Assembly (NCBI GenBank): GCA_963839685.1
Contig: CAWIVS010000012.1
Span: 806,001 to 870,000 of the forward strand
DNA from: CADEED01 sp963839685
GTDB taxonomy: Bacteria > Pseudomonadota > Gammaproteobacteria > Steroidobacterales > Steroidobacteraceae
Length of the DNA stretch: 64,000 nucleotides
Reading direction: 5' to 3'
Part shown: positions 1 to 7,170 of the stretch, piece by piece
Position numbering within the stretch: position 1 is the stretch's first letter
Layout: each line of letters begins with the position of its first letter
The notes under the pieces: model-generated
Database searches by the model: none
Told to the model about the DNA's origin: nothing
The model's input: the letters and a program-made list of their open reading frames with translations, nothing else
Program-made: the position numbers and the translations under genes

Positions 1-611
1 TCGCGCAGCCACACTCGGGTTTTCGCGTCGCGCGGCTGCGCAATCTCGCCATCGCCGCGACCTCGCTCGACTACCTGGTGTTCATCGACGGCGACATGGT
101 GCTGCACCCCGAATTCATCGCGGACCACGCGCGCATGGCGCGACCGGGCAACTTCACCCAGGGCATTCGGGTTCTGGCCGATGCGCGGCTCACGCAGGCG
201 CTGATTGACGGAGCACCTACGGCGCCCTCGCCGTTCGTGCGCGGCGCAGGCTTTCTGCGGCGCGCCTATCTGCAGCACTCGCCGCTCCTGTCCTCGATGT
301 TTCGCCGCGCGGGCAATGGATTTGTTGCCGTCAAGAGTTGCAACCAGGGCTTCTGGCGCGAGGACCTGGTCCGGGTCAATGGCTTCGACGAGGATTTCGT
401 CGGCTGGGGGCCCGAAGACAAGGAGCTGTGCGCTCGTCTGGAAAACTCGGGTGTCCGACGTCAGACGCTGTTGTTCGGCGGCATCGCCTGTCACCTGCGC
501 CACCCGCCTGCACCGCGCGAAAACCTGCCCGAAAATCTCGCGCGACTTGCGTCCACGCGCCGCGAACGCAAGGTGCGCTGCGAACGCGGACTCGATAAGC
601 ATATGCGTTAA
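1..611 (+). CDS. Glycosyltransferase family 2, galactosyltransferase-type C-terminal domain (5' truncated)
   Basis: The reading frame is already open at base 3, so the gene begins outside the window. The visible part holds the metal/nucleotide-sugar DxD motif as FIDGDM and a C-terminal block, CNQGFWREDLVRVNGFDED followed by GWGPEDKEL, typical of the galactosyltransferase-like (Glyco_transf_7C) domain attached to family 2 enzymes. These enzymes move a sugar from a nucleotide donor to a surface glycan or lipid core on the cytoplasmic face of the membrane. The acceptor cannot be told from this fragment. It ends 28 bases before gpmA on the same strand. Family assignment is firm; the pathway is unknown. 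Confidence 0.85.
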   Translation, partial: AQPHSGFRVARLRNLAIAATSLDYLVFIDGDMVLHPEFIADHARMARPGNFTQGIRVLADARLTQALIDGAPTAPSPFVRGAGFLRRAYLQHSPLLSSMFRRAGNGFVAVKSCNQGFWREDLVRVNGFDEDFVGWGPEDKELCARLENSGVRRQTLLFGGIACHLRHPPAPRENLPENLARLASTRRERKVRCERGLDKHMR

Positions 612-639
612 CATGGCGCCCCCAAATCGGAGGTCGTGC

Positions 640-1407
640 ATGCCCAGCAAGTCCAGTCCTGGAAAACTGATTCTCGTTCGCCATGGTCAGAGCGTCTGGA
701 ACGTCGAAAATCTGTTTACCGGATGGCATGACGTCGATCTATCGGACCAGGGCCGGCTCGAAGCGCGCTCCGCGGGTGTCGAGATCAAGAAGGCGGGCCT
801 GGTACCCGACATCGCCTTCACGTCGGTTCTCAAGCGGGCGATCCGCACGTTGTGGAGCGTGCTCGATGAAATGGACCTGATGTGGCTGCCGGTGGAGCGC
901 AGCTGGCGCCTCAACGAGCGTCACTACGGCGCGCTGCAGGGCCTCGACAAGGCGCAGACCGTCGAGAAACACGGCGAAGCGCAGGTGAAAATCTGGCGCC
1001 GAAGTTATGACATTCCGCCGCCGCCGCTGGCCCAGGAAGATCCGCGCCATCCATCCAACGACGCCCGCTACGCCAACCTCGATCCGCGGGTGCTGCCGGC
1101 CAGCGAATCACTCAAGGACACGCTGGCGCGCGTGTTGCCCTTCTGGAACGACCGCATCGCCGCCGAGCTCAAGTCCGGCAGGAATGTGCTGGTGGCGGCG
1201 CATGGCAATTCCCTGCGGGCCATGGTCAAGATGCTCGACAATGTGAGCGAGGCTGACATCACCGAGCTCAACATCCCGACCGGTGTGCCACTGGTGTACG
1301 AGCTCGACGCGAACCTCAAGCCCATCAAGAGCGGCTACCTCGGCGATCCCGAGGCCATCAAGGCCGCTGCGGAAGCCGTCAAGAAACAAACCGAGAAGAA
1401 GAAGTAG
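640..1407 (+). CDS. gpmA: 2,3-bisphosphoglycerate-dependent phosphoglycerate mutase
   Basis: Interconverts 3- and 2-phosphoglycerate in glycolysis and gluconeogenesis through a phosphohistidine. The 255-residue product opens with the LVRHGQSVWN block (His15 is the expected phospho-acceptor). It continues with ERHYGALQG and carries the second catalytic His in AAHGNSLRAMVK. Length fits the cofactor-dependent family. ATG 640 is preferred over the in-frame ATG at 613 because a CGGAGG ribosome site ends 6-7 bases before it and the core family sequence starts shortly after. The end overlaps the convergent RraB-like gene by 29 bases. Confidence 0.95.
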   Translation: MPSKSSPGKLILVRHGQSVWNVENLFTGWHDVDLSDQGRLEARSAGVEIKKAGLVPDIAFTSVLKRAIRTLWSVLDEMDLMWLPVERSWRLNERHYGALQGLDKAQTVEKHGEAQVKIWRRSYDIPPPPLAQEDPRHPSNDARYANLDPRVLPASESLKDTLARVLPFWNDRIAAELKSGRNVLVAAHGNSLRAMVKMLDNVSEADITELNIPTGVPLVYELDANLKPIKSGYLGDPEAIKAAAEAVKKQTEKKK

Positions 1408-1837
1408 CTAGACGTCGCGGAGCCTGATTGGCCGCCCAGCCGTCGTACCGCCCACCGAGTGCCGTGGCCGTGTCGGTGAGGCGCCGGCTCAGGCTCTGCA
1501 TGTCGGGCACGGTCAGCTGCATGGACTTGTGCGCATGCAGGCTGTAGCGCAGTGCACCGTTCTCGGGTGAGTCTTTCATGTCGGCATCGAAGCCTTCCGA
1601 ACGGAGCTGGGTGGCGAGTTGTTGCGCACCATCCGGATTCGGAAAAGCGAAGAAGAAGTCCACGTCGTAAGGACGGAACGGATCCGAGCCGCGCTTACGC
1701 AGTTGGTCGATGAGGCGGGCATCCCAGGAATCGTTCTGCCGCTGCCGCAATTTCTGCAGGTTCTGCCAGATGCGCCACCCGGCGATGACTCCGCCGATGA
1801 TGGCAAACACGTACAACCATGTGACGGAAAAATCCAT
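1379..1837 (-). CDS. RraB-like (ribonuclease E inhibitor B family) protein with N-terminal membrane anchor
   Basis: Residues from about 50 onward match the RraB/DUF1260 fold: an FRPYDVDFFFAFPN segment, a central acidic stretch, and the end SRRLTDTATALGGRYDGWAAN. RraB binds the scaffold of RNase E and tunes mRNA decay. Unlike the cytoplasmic E. coli protein, this one starts with one hydrophobic helix (residues about 6-22), so it is probably membrane-tethered. This resembles RraB-domain proteins of unknown function in other proteobacteria. Its 3' end lies 29 bases inside gpmA on the opposite strand. It lies just downstream of the ferredoxin gene on the same strand (4-base gap). Domain call is good; a role in RNase E control is inference. 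Confidence 0.75.
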   Translation of the reverse strand: MDFSVTWLYVFAIIGGVIAGWRIWQNLQKLRQRQNDSWDARLIDQLRKRGSDPFRPYDVDFFFAFPNPDGAQQLATQLRSEGFDADMKDSPENGALRYSLHAHKSMQLTVPDMQSLSRRLTDTATALGGRYDGWAANQAPRRLATSSSRFVS

Positions 1838-1841
1838 CCCG

Positions 1842-2156
1842 CTATTCGTCCTCGGCGATCGTGACCTTCAGACCGGAAAGCGCCGCGGTGATTTCGACCT
1901 GGCACGACAGGCGCGAGTTCTCGCGATGGTGCGAAAGCTCGCTCAACAGGTCGCGCTCGTCCGACATCGGCGCGGGCAGTTTGTCGCTCCAGGCGGGATC
2001 GATGTAGATGTGGCAGGTGGCGCAGGAGCACATGCCCCCGCAGATGGCTGCCACGCCGTAGTCGAGCTCGCGCAGCACCTCCATCACCTTGAGTCCCGGC
2101 TTCGCCTCCACATCGTGAGAAATACCGTCCCGATCAATCACCTGCAACGTCGCCAT
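1842..2156 (-). CDS. 2Fe-2S ferredoxin, adrenodoxin/putidaredoxin type
   Basis: A 104-residue electron carrier. The cluster-binding cysteines appear as CGGMCSCATCH (Cys-x5-Cys-x2-Cys counting from the upstream AAIC) plus a distal Cys in SRLSCQV, the spacing of vertebrate-type ferredoxins that serve oxygenases or Fe-S assembly. MATLQV at 2156 is chosen as the start because it aligns with the family N terminus; the frame stays open to 2198 with no supporting homology. It sits 4 bases upstream of the RraB-like gene and is probably cotranscribed with it. No partner P450 or reductase lies next to it. A ferredoxin-NADP reductase at 48.7 kb could serve it, which is speculative. Confidence 0.88.
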   Translation of the reverse strand: MATLQVIDRDGISHDVEAKPGLKVMEVLRELDYGVAAICGGMCSCATCHIYIDPAWSDKLPAPMSDERDLLSELSHHRENSRLSCQVEITAALSGLKVTIAEDE

Positions 2157-2211
2157 TCCCTCAACCGTTCCTGAATGCTGTGCGCCAATTCGCGCCACTA
2201 GTGTGCCGAGG

Positions 2212-3081
2212 TTACGTCCCGGGCGCCAGCGTGAGCATGCGCCTTAGGGCCGTGGCTTCGAGTTGCAGAGCGGTGGCGGTCACCTTGCGCGTCAGACGGC
2301 GCGTGCGATACCACAGGAACGTCAGCAGATTGAACACGCGCGTCAGCTCGGTCAGCTCGCTCCCGGTCGCGCCTTGCGCATCGAGTCCCGAAGCCTGGAG
2401 CAGCAATTCGCCGTGGGTCACCGCGCGCGGGTAGTAACCGATGATGCAGGCCAGATCAAACAATGGATCGCCAACATGCGCATATTCCCAGTCGATGAGG
2501 TAAATGCGGTCCGCGGTGAGCACGTTGCCGTGGTGCAGGTCACTGTGCACGATACACGCCGCACGCTGGCGGGATCCGGAACGCTCGAACGCCCGGTCGC
2601 CGTGGACTAACAAGTTGCCGATCCGGTCCATCTCGCCCGGGTCGCCGCGAATGATGGTTTCGGCGTAACGGCGGGCGGCCGCCATGGGATCGAAACGCGT
2701 CACGGCGGGCGGCGTCAAACCATGCAGCATGCCGAGGCGTTGACCGAGCGCGCGCAGGTCGCGCATGCGCGTGAAGTAGTGCGGCGTCCAGAGCCGCCCC
2801 TCCACGTATTCGGTGATGAAACAGGAATGATCCGGGCTGGCGTAGATGATGTGGGGAGCAATGCCGGCGCCAGCCGCCGCGGTATGCAGCGCCAGCTCGC
2901 GCTCCCGGTCGAGACCCGGGTCCGACCCGGAGCTTTCGTTGAGGCGCACCACGAAGCGGCCACGTCGCGTACGCACCAGGAAACTGCGATTTACGTTGCC
3001 ACCGTCCAGCAGCTCCTGCGAGAGCGGCGCATCGCCGTTTTCGCAGCCGGGCACGTGCTGCAACATCCCGTCGGTGATCAT
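2212..3081 (-). CDS. Aminoglycoside/choline-kinase-like phosphotransferase, probable thiamine kinase
   Basis: A 289-residue member of the APH/choline kinase fold. The catalytic loop reads CIVHSDLHHGNVL (the HxDxxxxN motif) and the metal-binding Asp is in LIDWEY. On sequence alone this could phosphorylate several alcohols. Context makes thiamine the likely substrate: its ATG overlaps the stop of the PnuC-type permease by 4 bases (ATGA), and the operon begins with a TPP riboswitch. Phosphorylation would trap imported thiamine in the cell. It is the last gene of the operon. Family is certain, substrate is inferred. Confidence 0.82.
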   Translation of the reverse strand: MITDGMLQHVPGCENGDAPLSQELLDGGNVNRSFLVRTRRGRFVVRLNESSGSDPGLDRERELALHTAAAGAGIAPHIIYASPDHSCFITEYVEGRLWTPHYFTRMRDLRALGQRLGMLHGLTPPAVTRFDPMAAARRYAETIIRGDPGEMDRIGNLLVHGDRAFERSGSRQRAACIVHSDLHHGNVLTADRIYLIDWEYAHVGDPLFDLACIIGYYPRAVTHGELLLQASGLDAQGATGSELTELTRVFNLLTFLWYRTRRLTRKVTATALQLEATALRRMLTLAPGT

Positions 3082-3668
3082 GCGATCACCGCCTGCGCGC
3101 GGTAGCGGCGTCGCCACACCACGAAACCACTCGCCGCGATCCCCATCAGCAACACACTGAGCACTGCCATGCCCCAGACCTCCTGTGCGTAAAACAGGAA
3201 TACCATCACCGCGTTGATTACGATCCAGTACAGCCAGTTTTCCAGCCTGGCCCGCGCCGCGAGCCACGTGGCGAACAGGCTGAACCACGTGGTCAGCGAA
3301 TCGAGCAACGGCCAGTCGGCGACACTGCCGGGTCGCAGCCAGTGCGCGCTGGCGAGCGATGCGGCCACGAGCAGCAGGGCAGCGCCCAGGTGCCAGGTCG
3401 CTGGCCACACTCCCACGGTCAATTCCCCGCCGCTGCTGATGCGCCGCCAGCTCCACCAGCCGTACACCGACATGCCCACGTAGAACACCTGCAGCGCCGC
3501 CTGCATCGGCAGCTTGTTTGTTGCCGAGAGGACGGCGGCGCACACCGAACTCACCGCGCCAGCCATCCAGCACAGGCGGTTGCGGCGCGCCGCGAGCACG
3601 GCGTAGGCCACACCCGTGGCCAGCGCCAGCAGATTCAGAAACCCGAGTGCTCCGTCGCGCAGGGTCAC
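3078..3668 (-). CDS. PnuC-family vitamin permease, probable thiamine transporter PnuT
   Basis: A 196-residue integral membrane protein with about seven hydrophobic helices. It carries the family's aromatic signature, seen here as SVYGWWSW near residue 70, and a run of basic residues at the C terminus. PnuC-type proteins carry out facilitated diffusion of vitamins that a kinase then traps. Classical PnuC moves nicotinamide riboside and PnuT moves thiamine. Location under a TPP riboswitch, beside a YkoF-like gene and a kinase, supports PnuT. The start is GTG at 3668, 15 bases after the YkoF-like gene, with no strong ribosome site, so a slightly later start is possible. Confidence 0.85.
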   Translation of the reverse strand: MTLRDGALGFLNLLALATGVAYAVLAARRNRLCWMAGAVSSVCAAVLSATNKLPMQAALQVFYVGMSVYGWWSWRRISSGGELTVGVWPATWHLGAALLLVAASLASAHWLRPGSVADWPLLDSLTTWFSLFATWLAARARLENWLYWIVINAVMVFLFYAQEVWGMAVLSVLLMGIAASGFVVWRRRYRAQAVIA

Positions 3669-3683
3669 GGCAAGAAGCGTCAG

Positions 3684-3926
3684 TCAACCCAGCGGCCCGA
3701 GAACCTTCATGACGAAGATGGCCTTTCCATCCTGTTCGAATGTCGGGCGGAGCTCCCGCGTCAACGCTTCCATGACGTCCTCGTAACGGCCGAAGACCTG
3801 CGTGCTCATGTCGTTGGTCACGACGCGGAAGCGGCCGTCGGCATTCAGCCGGTCGATGAACCCGCGGATCGGCGGGATGTAATCGTTGCGCAGTGGATAG
3901 AGACTGATCTCGACGCCGATGTCCAT
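3684..3926 (-). CDS. YkoF-like thiamine/hydroxymethylpyrimidine-binding protein
   Basis: An 80-residue single-domain protein that starts MDIGVEISLYPL and continues with FIDRLN, FRVVTNDMSTQVFG and a C-terminal hydrophobic strand. This is the layout of the MTH1187/YkoF superfamily, whose B. subtilis member binds thiamine and HMP. It begins 10 bases after the TonB receptor stop and has a good ribosome site (ACGGAG). In this operon it may sense or hand over imported thiamine in the cytoplasm; no signal peptide is visible. Family call is good, exact role inferred. Confidence 0.78.
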   Translation of the reverse strand: MDIGVEISLYPLRNDYIPPIRGFIDRLNADGRFRVVTNDMSTQVFGRYEDVMEALTRELRPTFEQDGKAIFVMKVLGPLG

Positions 3927-3936
3927 TTTCGCTCCG

Positions 3937-6027
3937 TCATCGAAACGTATACGTCACTGAGATTCCAGCGTGGCGTGGATCCCCCGCCTGCACGTAACGC
4001 GTCGGCACCCAGTCCGGGGGCTCGTTGGCGAAGAAGAAACCGCGCTGCGAATAGTACCTGTCGAAGAGATTCCGCACCCAGACTTCCGTGCTCCAGTGAT
4101 TCCCGGCGAATCCCGCTTTGAGATGTGTCAGGACGCGTGCCGGCGCCCGTTCGTCATGTGAAACGTCGAAGTAGAAGTCGTCGAGTCCGGCGAAATCCAC
4201 GCGTGTATACCAGCCGCGCGGATGGCTGTACTCGATCCCCAGGTCGAATTGGTACTGCGGCGCATGTGCCTGCTCGCGTCCGTCGAGGTTGCGTTCGTTG
4301 AAGACATAGCCGATGTAACGAGTCTCGAGCCACGCGGCGCGCAGATCCAGCAGTAGTGAGGCGGCCGGCCGCCAGCGCAGCGTCGCCTCGAGACCGTAAT
4401 TCTCGCCACGCGCCGCGTTGTCGGTGTACAGCACGAAGCTCAGGGGATTCCCGGGTTCGAGCTGTTCGCCCGCTGGCACCTGCTGGTCATTGCGCCGCAT
4501 ATAGAAGAGCGCCAGGTCTCCGGTCAGCGTGGCATCGGCGTTCGAACTGCGCAGTCCCAGCTCGAAACTGTGCAGGGTTTCGGCGTCGAAGCCGCGCTTG
4601 TCGGCCGGAACCGCCGAGCCGATGTTGAATCCACCGGCCTTGTAGCCGCGTGCGAACTTCACGTAGGCCTGGGTGCGCTCCCGCAGCTCCTGCCGCAGGC
4701 TCACGCTCCCGCCGAACATGGTCTCGTCGGGAGTGAAGGCCGCGCCATCCGTGTCCTGGTAGTCGGCGCTGCGATTCTCCCCGCGCACTCCCACCGACAG
4801 CACCGTGGCCGGCGCAACGCGCCATTCCATCTCGCCGTACGCGGCGAGGTTGGTGGCCTGGTAGTCGCTGTGCATGCGGCTCTCGCCGTCACCGAAGGTC
4901 TGGTCTCTCCAGACATTCGTTTCGGTCACTTCTTCGTCGATGCGCAGCGCATACGCGCCCAGCAGCCAGGCGAAATCCGCGCCGCTATCCACCGAGGCAC
5001 GCGACACCAGCCGCAGATCCTCGCTCAGCGAACGCCGGTCGCGATCGAAACGCTGGAAATAGTCGTACGGCGAATACTGCCCCCAGCTCTCGTCGTTGCC
5101 CCAGTCGCCGTCGAAGGAATATTCGCTGCGTGAATCGCCGAAGGCTGTGCGGCTCACGAGGTCAAAGGTTTCCGCACCGGTGTAATCGAGGCGCAGCGCA
5201 CCGGCGTGCACGCGTTGCGCGTCCTGGCCGGGCTTGTCGGAGAGCGTGACGCGCGAGTTGTCGAGGGCGAAGGCGTCGTAACCATTGTCGAGATCGACCC
5301 ACATCGCAGTGAAATCCGCGCGCAAGGATTCGAGCGGCTGCCCGTTCACGCGCAGGCGCGCGCTGCTCTCGTCATAACCGTTGGTGTCGTCACGATCCAG
5401 GTAGCTGTCGCGCCGGAAGCCATCGCTGTGATAGTTGCCCGCGGTGAGGCGCCACGCCGCGTCACCCGCGCCGAGCGCGCCACCCAACACGCCGTTGACG
5501 CCGTAGGTGCCGTAGTCGCCGAACAGGACGCGCGCGTTCGCTTCGGATTCGCGGCGCGGCGCACGCGTGTTCACGGCGATCAATCCGGCCAGCGCATTGG
5601 CACCGTAAGCAGTGCCCTGCGGGCCGCGCAGCACTTCGATGCGCTCCACGTCGGTGAGCGTGGCGGGCATGCCGATACCGGAGAAATCGATGCCGTCGAC
5701 GAGAAACCCCACCGATGGATTCGGCGCCCCCTGCCATTGTTCGAGCTCGCCAATGCCGCGCAGCTGGAAGAAGCGCGGCCGCGAGGTGCCGGCCGACCAG
5801 TTGAGATTGGGCACGAGGCCGAGCACGTCCTGAAAATGCTGCACACCCGCGATCTCGAGCGTGTGGGAGTCGAGAACCGTGGCGCTGGCCGGCAGTTGCT
5901 GCAGGTTTCTTGGGCGCAGCTCCGCGGTGACCAGGACTTCCTCGAGCGGGGAATCATCCGCCGCGGCACTCGCGAATGTGACAAACAAAAGTGGGATCGC
6001 GCAGCAGGCGCGCAAGGAGGTGTGCAT
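3937..6027 (-). CDS. TonB-dependent outer membrane receptor, probable thiamine importer
   Basis: A 696-residue receptor with a signal peptide (about residues 1-22, ending ASAAA), a TonB-box-like EEVLVTA near residue 28, a plug domain (about 40-155, with RGIGEL and LRGPQGTAYGANA), and a beta-barrel ending in an aromatic residue (VTYTFR). Such receptors bring scarce nutrients across the outer membrane using TonB energy. The TPP riboswitch lies directly in its leader, with the switch's 3' strand almost touching the ribosome site, so thiamine or a thiamine precursor is the likely ligand. It is the first gene of a four-gene operon. Confidence 0.9.
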   Translation of the reverse strand: MHTSLRACCAIPLLFVTFASAAADDSPLEEVLVTAELRPRNLQQLPASATVLDSHTLEIAGVQHFQDVLGLVPNLNWSAGTSRPRFFQLRGIGELEQWQGAPNPSVGFLVDGIDFSGIGMPATLTDVERIEVLRGPQGTAYGANALAGLIAVNTRAPRRESEANARVLFGDYGTYGVNGVLGGALGAGDAAWRLTAGNYHSDGFRRDSYLDRDDTNGYDESSARLRVNGQPLESLRADFTAMWVDLDNGYDAFALDNSRVTLSDKPGQDAQRVHAGALRLDYTGAETFDLVSRTAFGDSRSEYSFDGDWGNDESWGQYSPYDYFQRFDRDRRSLSEDLRLVSRASVDSGADFAWLLGAYALRIDEEVTETNVWRDQTFGDGESRMHSDYQATNLAAYGEMEWRVAPATVLSVGVRGENRSADYQDTDGAAFTPDETMFGGSVSLRQELRERTQAYVKFARGYKAGGFNIGSAVPADKRGFDAETLHSFELGLRSSNADATLTGDLALFYMRRNDQQVPAGEQLEPGNPLSFVLYTDNAARGENYGLEATLRWRPAASLLLDLRAAWLETRYIGYVFNERNLDGREQAHAPQYQFDLGIEYSHPRGWYTRVDFAGLDDFYFDVSHDERAPARVLTHLKAGFAGNHWSTEVWVRNLFDRYYSQRGFFFANEPPDWVPTRYVQAGDPRHAGISVTYTFR

Positions 6028-6030
6028 TTC

Positions 6031-6125
6031 CTATCCCTCCGCCGGTACTAGCCGGATCAGGTTCTACGGGTTCGCGGCCTATCCGCATCTCAGGCCCTTG
6101 CACGAACAAGGGCCACCCCGAGGCG
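6031..6125 (-). promoter_or_regulatory. TPP (thiamine pyrophosphate) riboswitch
   Basis: Read on the minus strand, the leader contains all hallmark blocks of the THI-box aptamer. There is an opening CGGGGTG; a hairpin with arms GCCCTTG and CAAGGGC around TTCGTG; the conserved CTGAGAT; then ACCCGTAGAACCTGATC; and a closing CGGCGGAGGGA. The closing strand lies 4-6 bases before the receptor ATG, so its GGAGGGA can act as the ribosome site. This suggests that TPP binding hides the ribosome site and represses translation of the whole thiamine operon. Confidence 0.95.
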
Positions 6126-6190
6126 AGACACATCTTAGCGGAAATTGCTCCTTGAGTGCCGTCGGTTTGCGGGTAGAATTCGCGGCCCGC

Positions 6191-7105
6191 ATGAGCCGCC
6201 GCATCCGCATATTCCAGGTCGACGCGTTCACGACTGAACGCTTCACGGGTAATCCGGCGGGCGTGGTGCTCGACGCCGACTCGCTCACCGACGGTGAAAT
6301 GCTGGCCATCGCCCGCGAGCTCAACAACGCCGATACCGCCTTCGTGCTCAAGCCCGACGGTACCGATCACGAACTGCGGGTACGTTTCTTCACGCCCCGC
6401 ACCGAAGCGAGCTTCGTCGGACATGCCACCGTCGCGACGCACTTCGTGTTGTCGCGCGACGATGCGTACGCCGCGGGCAAGTCGGGCCGCGTGCGGCAAC
6501 GTCAGAAGTCGGGCATCGTCGACATCGAGGTGCGCGGCGAAGGCGTCACGCGCCGTATCGCGGTGCGCCAGCCAGCGCCGCCGCTGGGCCGGCAGCTCAA
6601 CGATCGCGAGCGACTGGCGGTGCTCGATGCGCTCGCGCTTTCCACGGGCGACATCGATACGCGCTGCCCGCTGCGTATCGTCGGTGGTGCCGGCACGCGC
6701 CTGATGATCGGAGTGCGCAGCACCGAACAGCTCAAGCAGCTCAAGCCGGATTTCTCGCGCCTGACGACGCTGTCAGCCCAGCTCGGCGCGGCGGGTTTTT
6801 TCGTATTCACTCTTTCGCACGGCATCGCGGGTTGCCTCACCGAGTCGCGCATGTTCTGTCCCGCGCTCGGTATCCCCGAGGACCCGGTGAGCGGCAACGC
6901 CCATGGATTGTTGGGCGCGTATCTCGCCGAGCAGGGATTGCTGCCGCATTCCGGCCCCACGGCGCAGTTCACCGGCGCACAGGGCCATCACGTGCATCGC
7001 GCCGGGCGCGTCGACGTCGAACTGGAGTTCACCGAGGCCAGGCTCGACGGCGTGTGGATCGTCGGCCAGGCGGTCGAGATCTTCGAAACCTCGATGACGT
7101 TGTAG
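6191..7105 (+). CDS. PhzF family isomerase/epimerase-like protein
   Basis: A 304-residue PhzF-fold protein. The family entry motif appears as FTGNPAGVV (residues 18-26). The putative general acid/base Glu is Glu43 in ARELNNADTAFV, equivalent to Glu45 of PhzF. The second half-domain repeats the fold with EDPVSGNAHG. PhzF itself isomerises a phenazine precursor, but most members are housekeeping enzymes of unknown substrate, and no phenazine genes are nearby. The ATG at 6191 follows the divergent TPP riboswitch by about 65 bases. The gene ends 10 bases before a strong palindrome that probably terminates it. Confidence 0.88.
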   Translation: MSRRIRIFQVDAFTTERFTGNPAGVVLDADSLTDGEMLAIARELNNADTAFVLKPDGTDHELRVRFFTPRTEASFVGHATVATHFVLSRDDAYAAGKSGRVRQRQKSGIVDIEVRGEGVTRRIAVRQPAPPLGRQLNDRERLAVLDALALSTGDIDTRCPLRIVGGAGTRLMIGVRSTEQLKQLKPDFSRLTTLSAQLGAAGFFVFTLSHGIAGCLTESRMFCPALGIPEDPVSGNAHGLLGAYLAEQGLLPHSGPTAQFTGAQGHHVHRAGRVDVELEFTEARLDGVWIVGQAVEIFETSMTL

Positions 7106-7115
7106 ATAAATGGTA

Positions 7116-7170
7116 ATAAATGGGGACATTCCTATTTTCCGCTTCGAAAAATAGGAATGTCCCCATTTAT
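7116..7170. repeat. REP-like palindrome, copy 1 (GGGGACATTCC type), likely bidirectional terminator
   Basis: Two perfect 23-base arms (7116-7138 and 7148-7170) around a 9-base loop, with core GGGGACATTCCTATTTT. It fills almost all of the 65-base gap between the convergent PhzF and serine-hydrolase genes, and its right arm touches the stop codon of the latter. The T-rich and A-rich ends next to the loop would give a stable hairpin in both transcripts. Related copies lie at 34601-34652 and 52398-52521. Confidence 0.85.

Noticed and set aside
205..1407. A 400-codon version of phosphoglycerate mutase
   Set aside because: The extra N-terminal 145 codons overlap the glycosyltransferase in another frame and lack homology. 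ATG 640 with CGGAGG is the proper start.
2263..2610. Many long plus-strand open frames opposite minus-strand genes (also at 5206-6051, 9309-10364 and 16577-18319)
   Set aside because: They mirror the high-GC third-position pattern of the true genes, have low-complexity Arg/Ala/His composition and no family features.
2212..3687. A 491-codon minus-strand open frame covering kinase and permease
   Set aside because: Only the part from ATG 3081 has kinase homology. The upstream part is antiphase sequence of the PnuC-type gene.
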